A stretch of DNA of 64,000 bases from contig CM046838.1 in the NCBI GenBank assembly GCA_025618425.1, positions 10,775,752 through 10,839,751 of the forward strand, written 5' to 3'. The translations under genes were made by a program, and so were the position numbers. Positions 37,476 to 50,539 of the stretch are shown here, in pieces. The number at the start of each line of letters is the position of its first letter. Within the stretch, counting starts at the first letter, position 1. Under the pieces are notes generated by a model. It had not been told where the DNA came from and ran no database searches. It saw only the letters and a program-made list of their open reading frames with translations. The stretch comes from Heliocidaris tuberculata. Its lineage: Eukaryota > Echinodermata > Echinoidea > Camarodonta > Echinometridae.

Positions 37476-37908
37476 ATAATGTGAGAAATCAATTGAATTG
37501 AATGAGAGAAATAATTTGCGTAGCTAAATTCATTGTTCCTCCTTACTGACTTCCTTTTTTGTGGAAATAACATGAATCCGCCATGGATCTAGCTAGGCAT
37601 GCGGCTTTTCATTGTTCAGTACTCCCCTGTCCCTCAAAGAAAAGGAATTAATTAACTGCGAAGGGTTGCAAGGGCTGCCTGTCGGTGTTTGTACCTGGTG
37701 TAGCCGAATACCACTCAACCCGCCTCCGTGGTCTAGTGGTTAAGGCGTTTGGCGTACAGTGCCAAAGACCCGGGTTCGACTCCCGGCGGAGACAGTTTTT
37801 GCAAACCCTGCAGTTATTTCCACAAAAAAGGAAGTCAGTAAGGAGGAACAATGAATTTAGCTACGCAAATTATTTCTCTCATTCAATTCAATTGATTTCT
37901 CACATTAT
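37476..37908. mobile_element. Perfect 96-bp inverted repeat around the tRNA-like unit
   Basis: Arms 37476-37571 and 37813-37908 are identical in inverted orientation over 96 bp by eye (from ATAATGTGAGAAATC to GTGGAAATAAC). The 241-bp centre holds the tRNA-like sequence. A shorter, imperfect continuation of symmetry (AACTGCGAAGGGTTGCAA against AACTGCAGGGTTTGCAA) lies inside, offset by an 80-bp insertion in the left part. TA-rich simple sequence flanks both sides. Looks like a young foldback element. Confidence 0.75.
37722..37794 (+). tRNA. tRNA-like gene or tRNA-derived pseudogene (anticodon uncertain)
   Basis: A 73-nt cloverleaf-like sequence. Acceptor arms GCCTCCG/CGGAGAC have one mismatch (C-A). 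The D arm GTCT/AGGC is intact, as is the T arm CCGGG-TTCGACT-CCCGG. The B box GGTTCGACTCC is a perfect Pol III consensus and the A box TGGTCTAGTGG is good. The anticodon arm is aberrant: it forms a 6-bp stem TTTGGC/GCCAAA with loop GTACAGT, which would read ACA (Cys), leaving a short variable loop. TTTTT follows as a Pol III terminator. The odd anticodon arm and its place inside a perfect inverted repeat favour a tRNA-derived SINE or pseudogene over a working tRNA. Confidence 0.55.
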
Positions 37909-37925
37909 ATAATATATATATATAT

Positions 37926-38062
37926 ATATTTCACTGGATACCGCTTTTCTTAGTTCTTAGACACACAACAATGCGGTTTATAATAGCGCGAGGTGCGTAC
38001 GGGAGACACAAGTACAAAGAAAGAAGACAAAGAGTGTCTCCCTAATACACCAGTTATGGGTG
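37926..38062 (-). repeat. (TA)n-bounded short interspersed repeat, copy 2
   Basis: Starts TTTCACTGGATACCGCTTTTC and runs through GGGAGACACAAGTACAAAG to CTCCCTAATACACC. It is the reverse complement of 2876-3012 with minor changes. Both copies are embedded between TA microsatellites. Non-coding. Confidence 0.7.
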
Positions 38063-38064
38063 TA

Positions 38065-38072
<8 letters not shown>

Positions 38073-38112
<40 letters not shown>
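38073..38112. repeat. (TA)n microsatellite
   Basis: About 20 TA dinucleotides after a TGTATGTGTGTG run. Confidence 0.8.
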
Positions 38113-38116
<4 letters not shown>

Positions 38117-38139
38117 CATATAGTAAATAGTGTATGTAT

Positions 38140-38490
38140 AATATGCGCTGTGATTGGTTAGATTCACATCACGTGATGTGCAAAAATTTTGTTATAGCGC
38201 ATGATCGTGCACTATAACAAAATTAGATCCGGGCCTAATACACAAATAACAGATACAGATCTCGGGGTCTATTTACTGTAACAATTAGTGCATGTTCTAT
38301 TTATGCACCATTACTGTACTATATGAACTCCAAATACTTAATTATCCCTCTTGCAGGTCTATTTCACCTCAGCCTGCGGCCTCAGTGAACAAAACTGCAC
38401 ACTCGGGATAAAAGTATTTGTCATGCATAATCCAGTATAGTGCATGATAGACCATGCACTATATATATATATATATATATATATATTAAC
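38140..38490. repeat. Hairpin-containing repeat ending in (TA)n
   Basis: ATTTTGTTATAGCGCATGAT and ATCGTGCACTATAACAAAAT form a hairpin at 38188-38223. A related GCATGATAGACCATGCACTA hairpin lies at 38443-38462, just before a (TA)n run at 38460-38486. Non-coding. Confidence 0.45.
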
Positions 38491-38584
38491 TTGATTCACT
38501 TGAGAAAGACGGTGTGAGTACCGTCGAAAATTCGTGAGGAAATAAAGAAGTTGGATAAAAGCATGACATTTCTAATAGTTTGTT

Positions 38585-38590
<6 letters not shown>

Positions 38591-38660
<70 letters not shown>

Positions 38661-38679
38661 ATATATATATATATATATT
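38591..38679. repeat. (TA)n microsatellite, long
   Basis: Almost uninterrupted AT repeat of about 88 bp with one CATG interruption. Tyr/Ile-alternating open frames across it are artefacts. Confidence 0.85.
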
Positions 38680-39581
38680 TATCTTTTCTTTACATGCATT
38701 GTAGAATGGCTGTCTCAACCCTCTCCCCTTTCCCAATGCCATTGATCTTCAATAAATCAGTCTCTGTTTTTCTTCTTTCATAAAATTACTGATTTTTCTC
38801 TTTTCAGATTGCATTTGTACCAGCAACATAATACTGCAATAATTCTTTTCTTATGATCCCCCACTCAAAATGCAAATTATGTGATGTAAGCCAGATGGTC
38901 TGAAATTGCCTTTGTAACTGATGTATTCAAAGATTATTGGCTTTGTGCTTATTATCTCGTAATAACTGATCCTAATATTATGAAACTGAAACACTGCTTG
39001 TCAGGAGTCAGGACACAATTGGAGATAAAATGCAAGTACAAATTTTATGAAATAATAACCACATAACAATACATGCCTTGGAGAATACAGCACTACTGAT
39101 ATCCACAATATTGTACTTGAAGGTTGTTCTCCCTCTCAATTCATCCACAACAGAAGATAATACAACAAATCATAATGAATAATAAGATTTAGTGTGAGAT
39201 TAAAAAAACCTTAGTGCACATTACAGCTCTGTCATATTGAAAGAATTTTTTCCCCCCAAGAATAACACCTTGAATACAATAGTCCATGTAGTGAATACCG
39301 TTTAATATCCATTCAAATTATTTAACAATATACAAACATTATATATGTACATTAATATATATACATGTATTATCAAATGACACAAACACCTAGGGCAGGA
39401 ACATCGTTTTAAAGCTGTACTTATATATTTTGAAAAACAACAACAAATGTTTAAGGCAGAAAATATTGTGTTTTGAAAATATATGCATGTACATCAAAGT
39501 ATACATTTAACCTATCATAGTAGTAACACAGTAAATACCATGTTATTAATGTCACAATCCACAAAACCTCACTGATGTACA

Positions 39582-39893
39582 GTTTGGTCCACAAACAAAA
39601 ATTTAAACACGTAAAATCGCAACTGGGAAGAAGTATAAACTGATGTATGCAAAGCGTAAAGTTCCTTGCAGCCGGAGTCCAGAGCCTGCTTGAGGGCCCT
39701 GGAAGTTCTATAGTTCTCTGAGGCATTCTGGTGCAATATCAGGCACATTTTGAAGCATTTTGAAATAAATTTTTAAACTAATAATTCATAAATGATTTGG
39801 TTTAGTGGAAATGATTATTTAAGAAATCTTAACCTGTCACTGATTTTTAAACCTGTTGCTGTTACATGTTAAAACTCCTTTGTGGACAACCTG
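39582..39893. mobile_element. Repeat with GGTCCACAAAC ends, copy 1
   Basis: Starts TTTGGTCCACAAACAAAAAT and ends CTTTGTGGACAACCTG, an imperfect inverted pair. Shares ATCGCAACTGGGAA, GTTCTCTGAGGC and ATTTTGAAGCATTTT with 49639-49910 in the same orientation. The 91-codon open frame across it is not conserved between copies. Confidence 0.65.
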
Positions 39894-40153
39894 GATGTAG
39901 TAGTAGTAGACTTTATTGGATAACTTGTTTAGCACAAGGCTAATCTGTCACAAGGTCCATTGATGAATGATTCTATCAAAGTCAACAATCACAAAATCAC
40001 AGAATATTTCATTTTGAATAATAGATTACTCAATCTTCAAGGTGGTCTTCTATTTTCTGTAAAATTAAACATTTACAGTACAATCTCTTTCATAATGAAA
40101 GGCCAAATATCATTAAAAATATGTATACTTCTTCATTAGCCAGATTTATACTA

Positions 40154-40211
40154 AGAGAGAGGGAGAGCGAGAGAGACAGAGAGAAAGAGAGAGAGAGAGA
40201 GAGCAGAGAGT
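40154..40211. repeat. (GA)n microsatellite
   Basis: Imperfect GAGAGA run with a few C and A interruptions. Confidence 0.75.
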
Positions 40212-41257
40212 AAGACAATGAATATTAAGACAACAATAAATGATATCTTATTAAATGGTGTGTTTTCTCTCTTAGGTCTATTCATTTCAACCAATAAAGG
40301 GCTCAAATAAAGCAAAATGGCACCTCACACCTGAAAAATCATCATCGTCCATTTGTTTAATCAAATATCTAAATAAACAGATATCAATGATCCTGGATGA
40401 CAGAGAAGCATTTAAAAAGAATTATCTGTTTTCTCAAAGAAAATTACATAACAATTACAGCAATGGAGTCATTTGCAAATACATACAGTATGTTCAAGCC
40501 CATTTATACCATTTAGATGGTATGAATTCATTCTCTGTCTAAAACGTCTAAAAATTCTACCTAATCTTAAAATGTTAAGAAATTGTAAAGTCATTTTAGG
40601 AGATACCTTTACAAAATTATTCTTTGAAAACCAGTAACTCATTTTCATGTTATGATAACATGTGCCTTGAACATGTTGATCTCTATGAAAAGGGTGTTGA
40701 TAATTTGTTTCTTGGAAAAAGTGCCGAAGGTAATTAATAAAAAGGAAGATCAGTAAATGCTCGGATTTTGACTGAAAGAATATAAATGATGCTCGTTACC
40801 GCATCAAAACCAGATCACCAAACATTTGAAAGTAATTTGCTCTCTAACTTTCTGTCAAGTGATCCAATACTTGGTCATGCTTTATCAATGAATACATTAA
40901 TCATCAGCCCTTTGCTTTGCATTTATCAAGAAATGTAACAGCTTCTTTGAGGAACCGAGATACATGTATATGGACTGCTATATTTCTTAGACATTTTCTT
41001 CTTCCACAAATTTTTTGAGAGATTCCAGTCATTACAAGTACCTAAAAGTAGCTTAAGACATTTTTGTCTTTTTGATGGGATCAAGTTCTTTCTACACACC
41101 CTAGTGACCCTACCAATGAAAATAGCAAACCATACTTTCATGGAGCATATTAATTCTTGGACCCTTATGAAATCTTGATTTAGAGAAAGATAAAATGGAA
41201 AAATACAGAAATTAAATCTCGAGGAACAATAAAATGAAAATAAAGTAAATAAGCACT
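40212..41257 (-). other. 3' flank / 3' UTR of DNAI3
   Basis: AT-rich sequence after the DNAI3 stop. No coding feature. Several TTTAAT/TTTATT words could serve as polyadenylation signals on the minus strand; none stands out. Confidence 0.4.
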
Positions 41258-41401
41258 TTAAACCTCTGGAAGTGGTTCTTCTTCCTGTACGATAAGACCA
41301 AGATCCTCCAAGAACTTCTTCTCGTCCTCCTTGAAATCCAAGAATTCAATCCTCTGTTTGCTCTCTACCTCCTCTGTGCTAGGCTCTGCAGGCTGGGCCA
41401 T
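41258..41401 (-). CDS. DNAI3: DNAI3 exon k (last exon)
   Basis: Forty-seven codons and a TAA stop. Acceptor TTCTTTGGAACAG. Ends FKEDEKKFLEDLGLIVQEEE PLPEV, like the E..(F/V)L..LGLI tail of the family. The 3' UTR runs toward lower coordinates; the poly(A) site is not evident. Confidence 0.94.
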   Translation of the reverse strand: MAQPAEPSTEEVESKQRIEFLDFKEDEKKFLEDLGLIVQEEEPLPEV

Positions 41402-44400
41402 CTGTTCCAAAGAACAAACAAACAAACGAATAAACAAATTTATTACTATTATTATTATTATCATTATTCCATAAACTGTCCAACAAAACATCTACTGGTA
41501 AGCAAAATGCTGAACTGCTCAATAAAGACATATAAATGATGGTGCTTCAATTTCTTTGTTCAGTAGTTTTTGGAATACAGGAGATGAAAGCTTGCCCCAT
41601 AAGTTTAGCCAACAACTGTATGCAAGGTGGATTCCATCCATAGAGATGCTTTCATCCTTAGGGGCTAATTTTTACCTTCTTCTGAGCTTCCTCTTGATCC
41701 AGTTTCCTCTTGTTGTCAATATGGAAGTTGGTCCTGCTTTCCTGATAGTCCAATCTCTGCACCTCTCGGTCTAGATAGTAGGTGAAGCTTGACAGCTGAA
41801 GGGGAAACAAATAATATACATACATGTAGAATGGAAAACTTAGATAAGACAGTCATCCGTATGCTATTATCTGAAACTGTTCCCCAGGACATAATGAGAC
41901 GAATCTCAGTCTCTGGATGTCTCTGTCTCAGTCTTGACCTCAAGACCTAAGGCTAAATGAAACTCGGGTCCCGGAAAGCAGCAGAAGGACATTTTTCTTA
42001 ACATTTTAGTAAGCTATTACTGATTGTCATCAGGCAATTTTTTGCAAAGTGCAGATGAGCATGCTGACATTAAACAGAGCTCTTCCTAGTGTTGCCTGTC
42101 ATCCCTTTATATGTTACTTCACCACGTAAAGTATGATACAGCATCTAAGATTCTAGGTACCTACCTCATTTGGAGTTGGGTTTCTCAGGGTCCAGGGTAC
42201 CTCCAGGATGTGTAAAGTCCCAATCTTATCAGTCACTGCCAGAAGCTGCTGCTTGCCTGTAATCAATCAAAAAGAGATGTATATGTCAATACGTGTGATG
42301 ATCCATGTTTGCTTTCTATATGAATCTTTACTCCGTTCAGCCATCTTTAGCCACAGAACATATCTAGAGTGTGAGAAACCTTGCACTTGTACTACCTACT
42401 TTCATAATTACAAAATAATTTTACCAGCATTTGATACACCTAGAACCATGTTCAGCAAACTTTCTTTCAAACTTCATAGGTGGATGATATGGGACTTGGC
42501 TAAAAAAAAATTAGAAATAAGGGGTGCTCTTCTTGTCCCCCAGGTCCCACCACTGCCATGTGATCAGTTTCAAAGGACAACCTTTTTTAAAAATATAAAT
42601 GTTGCAAAGTTATGTTAACATCAAATGGCTACAGGACAACGGCTTCTCACAATGGGAAAATACCACTGATCTTACCCGAGACCACCCATGGGTAGATGTT
42701 GCTGATACCAGCTGCTGAGATGTTTTGAGACAGGGAAGGCTCATGGGTCTTGTCCAGTAGATCCCAGACATCGACGTTGCCTTCAGCCGTACCGATGTAG
42801 AAGACTGCAGGTCTGGTGGGTGACCAGTAGGCTGCCGTCAGGGGCTTGGCTGCAGCATTAGAGGTCAGGAGAGGACCAAACTGAAATGGAGAAATATAGT
42901 ACAATATTATAATATGATCACTTTAGATCATTTATGAAAAAGAATCTAAATCTGAAGTGGTTACATAAACTATGTCATCTCTTGTTGAATCTGTAAAACC
43001 GAAAATATATCATCTGAGCAGTAGCAAATCAATAATTGATTGGCCTATTTGGAATTCTTCTCATGGGAACTGCTGGCATAACCAGCTGTCAACAATTATC
43101 TGTTGATACCTGAATTAGTTAGTAACTGCAACTGCAAAATACATACAATAGTTACTTAAAAATTAGTGTTTTTCATTAGTTCCTTTCATTTCATGCTATG
43201 GGATACTTCTATGAGGGTTGAAAGGCATCAGAAGAAATTACATTACAAACCTCTTTGCCTTCCTTCCACAATGAGAATGTCCAACCTCCAACCAGGAGCA
43301 AAACATCCTTGAAGAAGGGTGATCTCTGAAGGGCTTCAATGCCCTTGTCATGGACCTGGGTGGCAAACTGGGGTTTGGGAGCTTGGAGTCGACCGGAGTC
43401 TGTATCCTTCTCTAGCTTCCAATCAGCATACACCAACTCTCCTTCCTGTAATGGTAAAATAATAATAATAATAATTGGATTTATATAGCGCCTTTTCCAG
43501 AGTAATATACAGGGAATTTATAATGATGATTTCCTACATTCAAGTGCATTGATGACATTAATCTCTAGTTTTTTGTTAAAGCATGATTCTGTTCATAAAG
43601 CCTCCTTTGTTAACTAACGCAATGTGATATGGTATTTTCTTTGAAAGCATCATATTGCAATCATTCACATCACCAGTGACAATATCACTGCTAACAAACC
43701 GATGAACTGTCGTCAACACCATGACCAAAAAAAAACTCACAAGCATAATTACCATCGTATTCACCATCTAGCAACATAATTTCTATCACCATTACATAGT
43801 AGCAAGTGGGTATTTAAAATATTTCTCTCTATCCTCCTTCTCTCTCTCTTGCCCCTCTCTCCTTCTCCGCCTCTTTTTTTCAACCCCCCCCTCTTTCTCT
43901 CTCTCTCTCTCTCACCCTTCTCTCCTTCTCCCCCCCCCTTTATTTCTTTCAACCACCCCCCCCCCCCCCCTTGCTCTTTCCCAACCAATCTTTGAGAAGA
44001 ATGCCTTTCTATTCTTACCTGTGTGCCAACATAGAATTTAGTGGTAGCTGCCTCCAGTGGCCTCTTTTCCTTAGCTGATCCCCCTCTGAGAGACATGCCA
44101 AGGCCACCCATGGAACTGTCCTTCTTTTCTAATTCACTCTTGGGCTGCTTCTCCACTGTAATTATATGAATATGAAAATAAATGCTAATTCATTAATTAC
44201 ATACCTTGAATGTGAATGCAATTTAAATGGAGAAATGCTACACATAAATGTCCTTTTATTTTGAACTGATGTTTGCATACATGTATAAGGGCAACAAATT
44301 TGACATATTGTTTATAATATAATGATATACTTGTCCATAAGAGTGATATATATAATCAAATATATTGCCCATAGTATCATTATATACTGTGGCAGAACTT

Positions 44401-47400
44401 AAGAAACACCTTCATGTACTTGATCAGAGATCCTGAGAATATGATTGCAATTGTTTTTATATTTTTTGATCATATTCTAAGCACTGAAACACGTATAGAT
44501 CTGCATAATAATCACCTCAAACTAGAATAATTAAAATTTCATTGATTTATATCCCTTTAAATACAGTGGAAACGCGTTATAAAGAGCTCCGTTATAACGA
44601 GATTCCTTTTAATTATGCTGGTCCCAGGCCTTAATGTTCTTCTTCTTTTTTTTTACCCTGGTATAAGGAGATTCCTGATATAACAAGGTCATTTTCATGG
44701 TCCCAATGTCCTCGTGACAGTAAGTTTCCACTGTATATGCAATATACATCTTAATTTAGATAGTAACATCTATAAACAAATATTCATAGTCACACATCAT
44801 TCCTTACCATGATGTCAGTTGTGTAACTATGTTTTACTTTTTGAGGACACTTATATAATATGATATCAACTTTAACTGGAGTTTATATATAGCTCTTTCT
44901 CACTTTGTTTGACAACATTATGTCTTTAAACTGATGGTATTCGTACATGTATGTATACTGTATACAACTCATGTAGGCTACATATTCATTTCCACAGTAT
45001 AGAATGAAAACATATAATATACCACAAAAAAATGCATGGATTGTGCCTGTGTGTCTATCTGTTTAAACATTACATGCATGTACAATTTAATAATGAAGAT
45101 ACAAGTATGTGGAAATAAAGTTCAATCCATGTTGTATATGGCAACAAGAAGAACATTGTAATAAATTGATCCCTGCCAATCTCCTGCTTCTTATTAACTT
45201 GATAGATTACACATGTGTATAGAAAACCTCAATTGCAATATGAACTTATGAAATGGTAACTGAAGCAAATATGATGTGGTTTCCATGATGGCTCATGTGG
45301 TCTATCAATCAAGATGAAAGCATGTATGCATGTGGTTAAAGCAATATTCAAAGTTCTTTGTTCCATGATTTGACTATTTGAATAAATTGCTTTCATTGCA
45401 TTTCTCAGTTTCACTCTAGAGCGATCGAGCAAGCATTTCCAGCTGTGATTTTGCATTCCTGTATAAAAAATATAATTTATAATTCATTCAATGCAAGCAA
45501 ACATCTTGTCATTTAATGATCTTGTATGTATAACCTTCTGGGGTTCAAAAAGTAAAGGAAAAAAGATTTACTGAGTATTTTCATGCACACTTGCAGCTGG
45601 GCTTTTACATGTACATTTCATTTGATGATGTACTTAAAGGGTACTAATCACCAAAATTTATTTTGCTCTGTATGTTAGGGGTTCCATTTGGCCATACGAA
45701 TGTTCAAATGTTCATTCTATAAAGAGATATTGCAAGTGTAAATACTCAATCTCTAAATACACATTACAGCAACTTGCTATTAGACTACTCGATGTACACA
45801 TACACTCTTCCACAAAATATTGCCTGCGTGGAACTGAAGTCAGAGTTGGGGTCTGCGTGAGGGAGTTTTATGTTTTCCTTTATCTTCTTCTTACTCTTAA
45901 ACCGTTAACCCATAGAAGGTCAGGTATAGTGTTTGAGGTTAACTTTATACATTCAAGCTGTACACATATTATTTTTCAAGGTCATTGGTACACTTTCAAA
46001 CTTGACTTCTCCATTTCACTATCAAATGTTGAATTCTAGTGTTGAGCTTCTTCTTATGACTGGTAGTCAAAGAATCACATTTGAAATTCCATTTTAAAAA
46101 ATTGCATAGTCGGTAAAAGAGTGTTTTATCATGATTACGCAAATAAGACCATATAACTGTATAAAACCAGGAACTGTCGTAAACTTCACAAGAGGTCCAA
46201 ATGATGGAATTTTTGCAATTCGTGAAAGTTTCTTCTTTTTCAGTACATGAAAGCACTATATATATATATATAGATATATATATATATTTCATTAGATACC
46301 TACTTAGGGCGAAAATACGTGGTAAAAAATGCAGCGAAAGGGGGAAATCGACTATAAGGAGAAATATGCATTTCTCCTTTACGTTTTGAACTAGACTTTC
46401 TGACCTTGCCTGCCATATCACAACCTGTAACTTCGCTATCACAATGCTATAATGAGCATTCACCGATATGAGGACCCTTCCATTTTTTTTTAATGTAGGG
46501 TAGCCTTATGCATGCATCTCAAATTTCAGGGTTCATATTGTGCCATGGGTAAAATATGTGCTGTTTGAGGAAATGTCCTTTATCATATCCTTTATTATGT
46601 ATAAACAGGTTTACATAAATTTTCTCCTTTGCTATGCCTTTTTACCATTTCCCCTTTTAGGGCGAATTAGTGGTATATACATGTATATATACTAGCTGAA
46701 GCAGCCCGTGGACATATCATCCAAGGGCGCTAGCTGTGTTCATGATTAATCACAGTACCGTATATTTGTCACAATAATCAAGTGAATAAAGAAAAAAGTC
46801 GGGTAATGTGTTATTTTTTACCAAGAAGTATTTACAACATGTGAGTATGTATTATTCATCCAAATCTTGCATGAGTTCTGAAGAAAATACATTTTCATCT
46901 TGATGAAGACTAAATGACGATGGTTTTACTTTATGAATGACTGAATAATGATATTTATTTATGTTACGTCGGCCCTGTGGCCTGTGGATGACACACGATC
47001 TCATTTACACCTGGGCGGGATTCTCGCACACAGAGCATGGATATAATTATGTTCGAATAGTATATCCATGAATAGAGCTAGAGTGAGCGATTTGATCTTG
47101 CCATGTTTCTGTGGTTTAATACTCGAGAAATTAAGGCCATAAAAACATTATATACATGTACATAAGTAGCGGTACGTCCCTTGTAAAGGATGCAAAAATT
47201 AGAACAAAAAAATGAATTTATTGTCATTTTCTTTTCAGGGGGATTATGGCCCCCTTACAAGTCTTAGGAGGACCGACGGACTGACCTTTCCCTACCGTAC
47301 CCCCTCCCCCACCCCATCGGCCTCCCGTCACCCCCAGCGCGAGGGTTAGTATCCTATACGTATTCATATCATAGTGGAAATATTTTCGAAGGAAATTTTG

Positions 47401-49907
47401 GTGGGGGGGGGGGGCTCATTCTTTATACCGTGGCAACCGATATTCCTAAGTGAAATAAAGAGTCCTAAAATATGAAGTGGCCGAAATCCCCCTTTTTTTT
47501 TTACATCTAACAGTTACATGTTCCTCCCGGCTTCACCCTGTCTCATTGAACATCAACCCCCCACAAAAAAAAAACAACAACAAAAAACAAACAAAACAAT
47601 TGTATCACAGAAAGAATTAAGTTCAACTAAGAAACAGCCCCCCCCCCCAAAAAAAAAACACCAACAAACTAACAAACAAAAAAAAAACCTGGTGAAAGTT
47701 CAATTTATAAAGTAATGGAATGCTTACATAAATCAAACTTCCAAAGGAGCCGAATTTTCACAAATAAAAGGCAGAAAAGTTTACGGGCACCAGAATCGAT
47801 CCGAATCGATCGCGACGACCCCCCCCCCCCCCCCCCGGATGTCTCATTGAGACCTGTACATCATCCGCGCAAATCACTTGCTGAATTAAAAAGCAGATTG
47901 CAGTAGGAGCAGATTTTGATACTCTAAACAGGGAAACCCTTCTTCTTGATTTTTGCTTTTTTTGATACCCTAAACTCGTAATCCGGGTTATGCGCTTATT
48001 GTTGAAAAGGTAGCATTTTTATCCGTTTACATGTACGTGTACCGGCTTGAATGAGACATGTCCCCACCCACCCCCCCCCCCCCCACCACCCCGTGAAACC
48101 ATAGAGTTACACACGCACTAAACTGTTATGTAACCATGAAGCTACAAATAGTACATGGAGCAGTAGATGTACATGTGCGAACAAATAACACGTGTGTTGT
48201 ATACACTGAAGCCAATACATGTATACACATGCGGATATGGCCTTGGAGAATACGTCACGTTGCTCTTTGGCAATACACCAATGAAGTTTCTCCCCTTCAC
48301 AGGTAATCGGTATGGGTTGGGGGCATAACAGAAGGTACTTTCCGTGCTACGACAGTGAGCTGTTCCAATGACAGAAATATTACTCCCTCCAGAAATTCAA
48401 TGTTTAAAAATGAATTTATGAAATATGGACAGCACTTCAGCACTTAAAAAGTGCCTCCCAACCATCTGGGGACTATTCCCCGCCCATGGGTACCAAAAGG
48501 TGGGGACCTAAAGAGCCAGGGGAGGCGTCTATTCAAACAAAAGAAAAGGCCCCAAATCCTTAGCGTAATATATATAAAGATATATATATATATACAGTGC
48601 ATCCCCCCAAAAAAGTTAACAGTTGGAAAAAGTCTCCCCAAATAAATATTTCTGAATATTTTCAATAAATTTTAATTCTTATAGATACACCATGTAGCTT
48701 AGGGTCCCTTTAATACAATAGCACCAAAGAATATGACTAGACATTATGTTTGAGTGATCTCAAAATACTTTTTTGAAAGGGTGTAAAATTCAGACTTGAC
48801 AAGAATTTGGTATTTGTTCTGACTGTTATCAACAAAGTTGAGAACCGTTTGAAATTGACAGTTGGAAAAGTCTCCTCCAATTAAATATTTCAAAATATTT
48901 TCAAGAACATTTCATACCTGTGGTTAGCTTACAGTGTATGATCTCTTCTATCATATGACACTAAAATGTCTCACAATATTTTACGCTTGAGTGAGCAAAA
49001 GCCACTTTTGTGAAATGGTGCAAAATCTATTCTTGACAAATGTTTGTTGTTGTTCTGGCCGATATGAGCCAAGTTGAGAGTCATGAAAAGACTTTGAAAT
49101 TTTATATTCTGGTCACTGAAAGACTATTTATGAAAGAAGAGACTTTGTTCAATGTATTTCCTGATATACCCTATCATAACTTTATGGTTAAGTGAGCAAG
49201 CCAGATGAAATCAAAAGATTCATCAAAAGTAACATTTTGAAACACCCAGCAAAATAGTTCATTACTCCCTCAAGCATAAAATGTTGATGGGATACATGTG
49301 TAAGGGTATACAGAGATCATAGCCTCTTATTTCATAAATTGTCTTTTATTGATCAGAATATGGAAATTTCTAAGCCTGTACATGACTCTCAGCTTGGCTG
49401 ATACAGCCAGAGCCAAAATCAATTCTTGTCAAGACAGGATTTTGCACCCTTTCACATAATTGGCTTTTGCTCACTCAAGCGTAAAATATTGTGAGATATT
49501 TTGGTGTCATTTGATAGAAGAGACCCTAAGCTATCCACAGGTATAAAAATTTCCTAAAAATACTTTGAAACATTTATTTGGGGAGCATATTTCCAACTGT
49601 TAACTTTTTTCTGGGACGCACTTAATATATATATATATGGTCCACAAACAAAAATTCAAACATGTATAATCGCAACTGGGAAATGATATAAACTCATGTG
49701 TGTGCAAAGTGCAAATAAGTCCCTTTGAGTGCCCGCTGGAAGCTCTGTGGTTCTCAGAGGCTCTCTGGTGCAATCTACCACAATCATATTTTGAAGCATT
49801 TTCAAACAAATTTATGACTAATATTTCACAAATAATGAAAATGATCATTCATTAAACTTAAACTTAAACCTGTCGCTGTTGTATATTAAAACCCCTTGTG
49901 GACCATC

Positions 49908-49981
<74 letters not shown>

Positions 49982-50483
49982 AGATTCAACCAAGGGGCGA
50001 ATTTTATTTTTTTGAATTGTATATACATATATCAGCGCAAAATGATGTTACAGAAAATTAATGGATTCAAAATGTTAGTATATGTTTAGAATTAATTTGA
50101 TTCAATTTGCATTTATGGCAAAAAGAATCGTATAATAACTACCTTTTGTGTGCGATAAGGTATTTTCAGACATCGCCCTAAGTCCAACCTCAGGACGTTA
50201 GATCCCCAAGAGTTACACATATATACATGTAGATTTTCCACGTTATATTATACGAAAATGAGTTCTCCCTACCGAACAAAACTTTGTAGTAATATAAGTA
50301 ATTTGGCGCCCTCTACTTTTATATCAATAGAATGCCTCCTACCCCTACGGAAATGGGAAAAAACAGTGCCGAAAACGTTAAGGCGAATCGAAAAATTCGA
50401 CTTAACGTCGGCTTCCCCCTTCCGTTGAATATTTCGCCAAAAATAATCGCCTTAAGTAGGAATTAGGAATTATGTATGTATGT

Positions 50484-50539
<56 letters not shown>

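Noticed and set aside
38551..38783. Open frames across TA runs (Tyr/Ile alternation), also at 2490-3083 and 49898-50089
   Set aside because: Produced by (TA)n microsatellites; no domain, no splice context.
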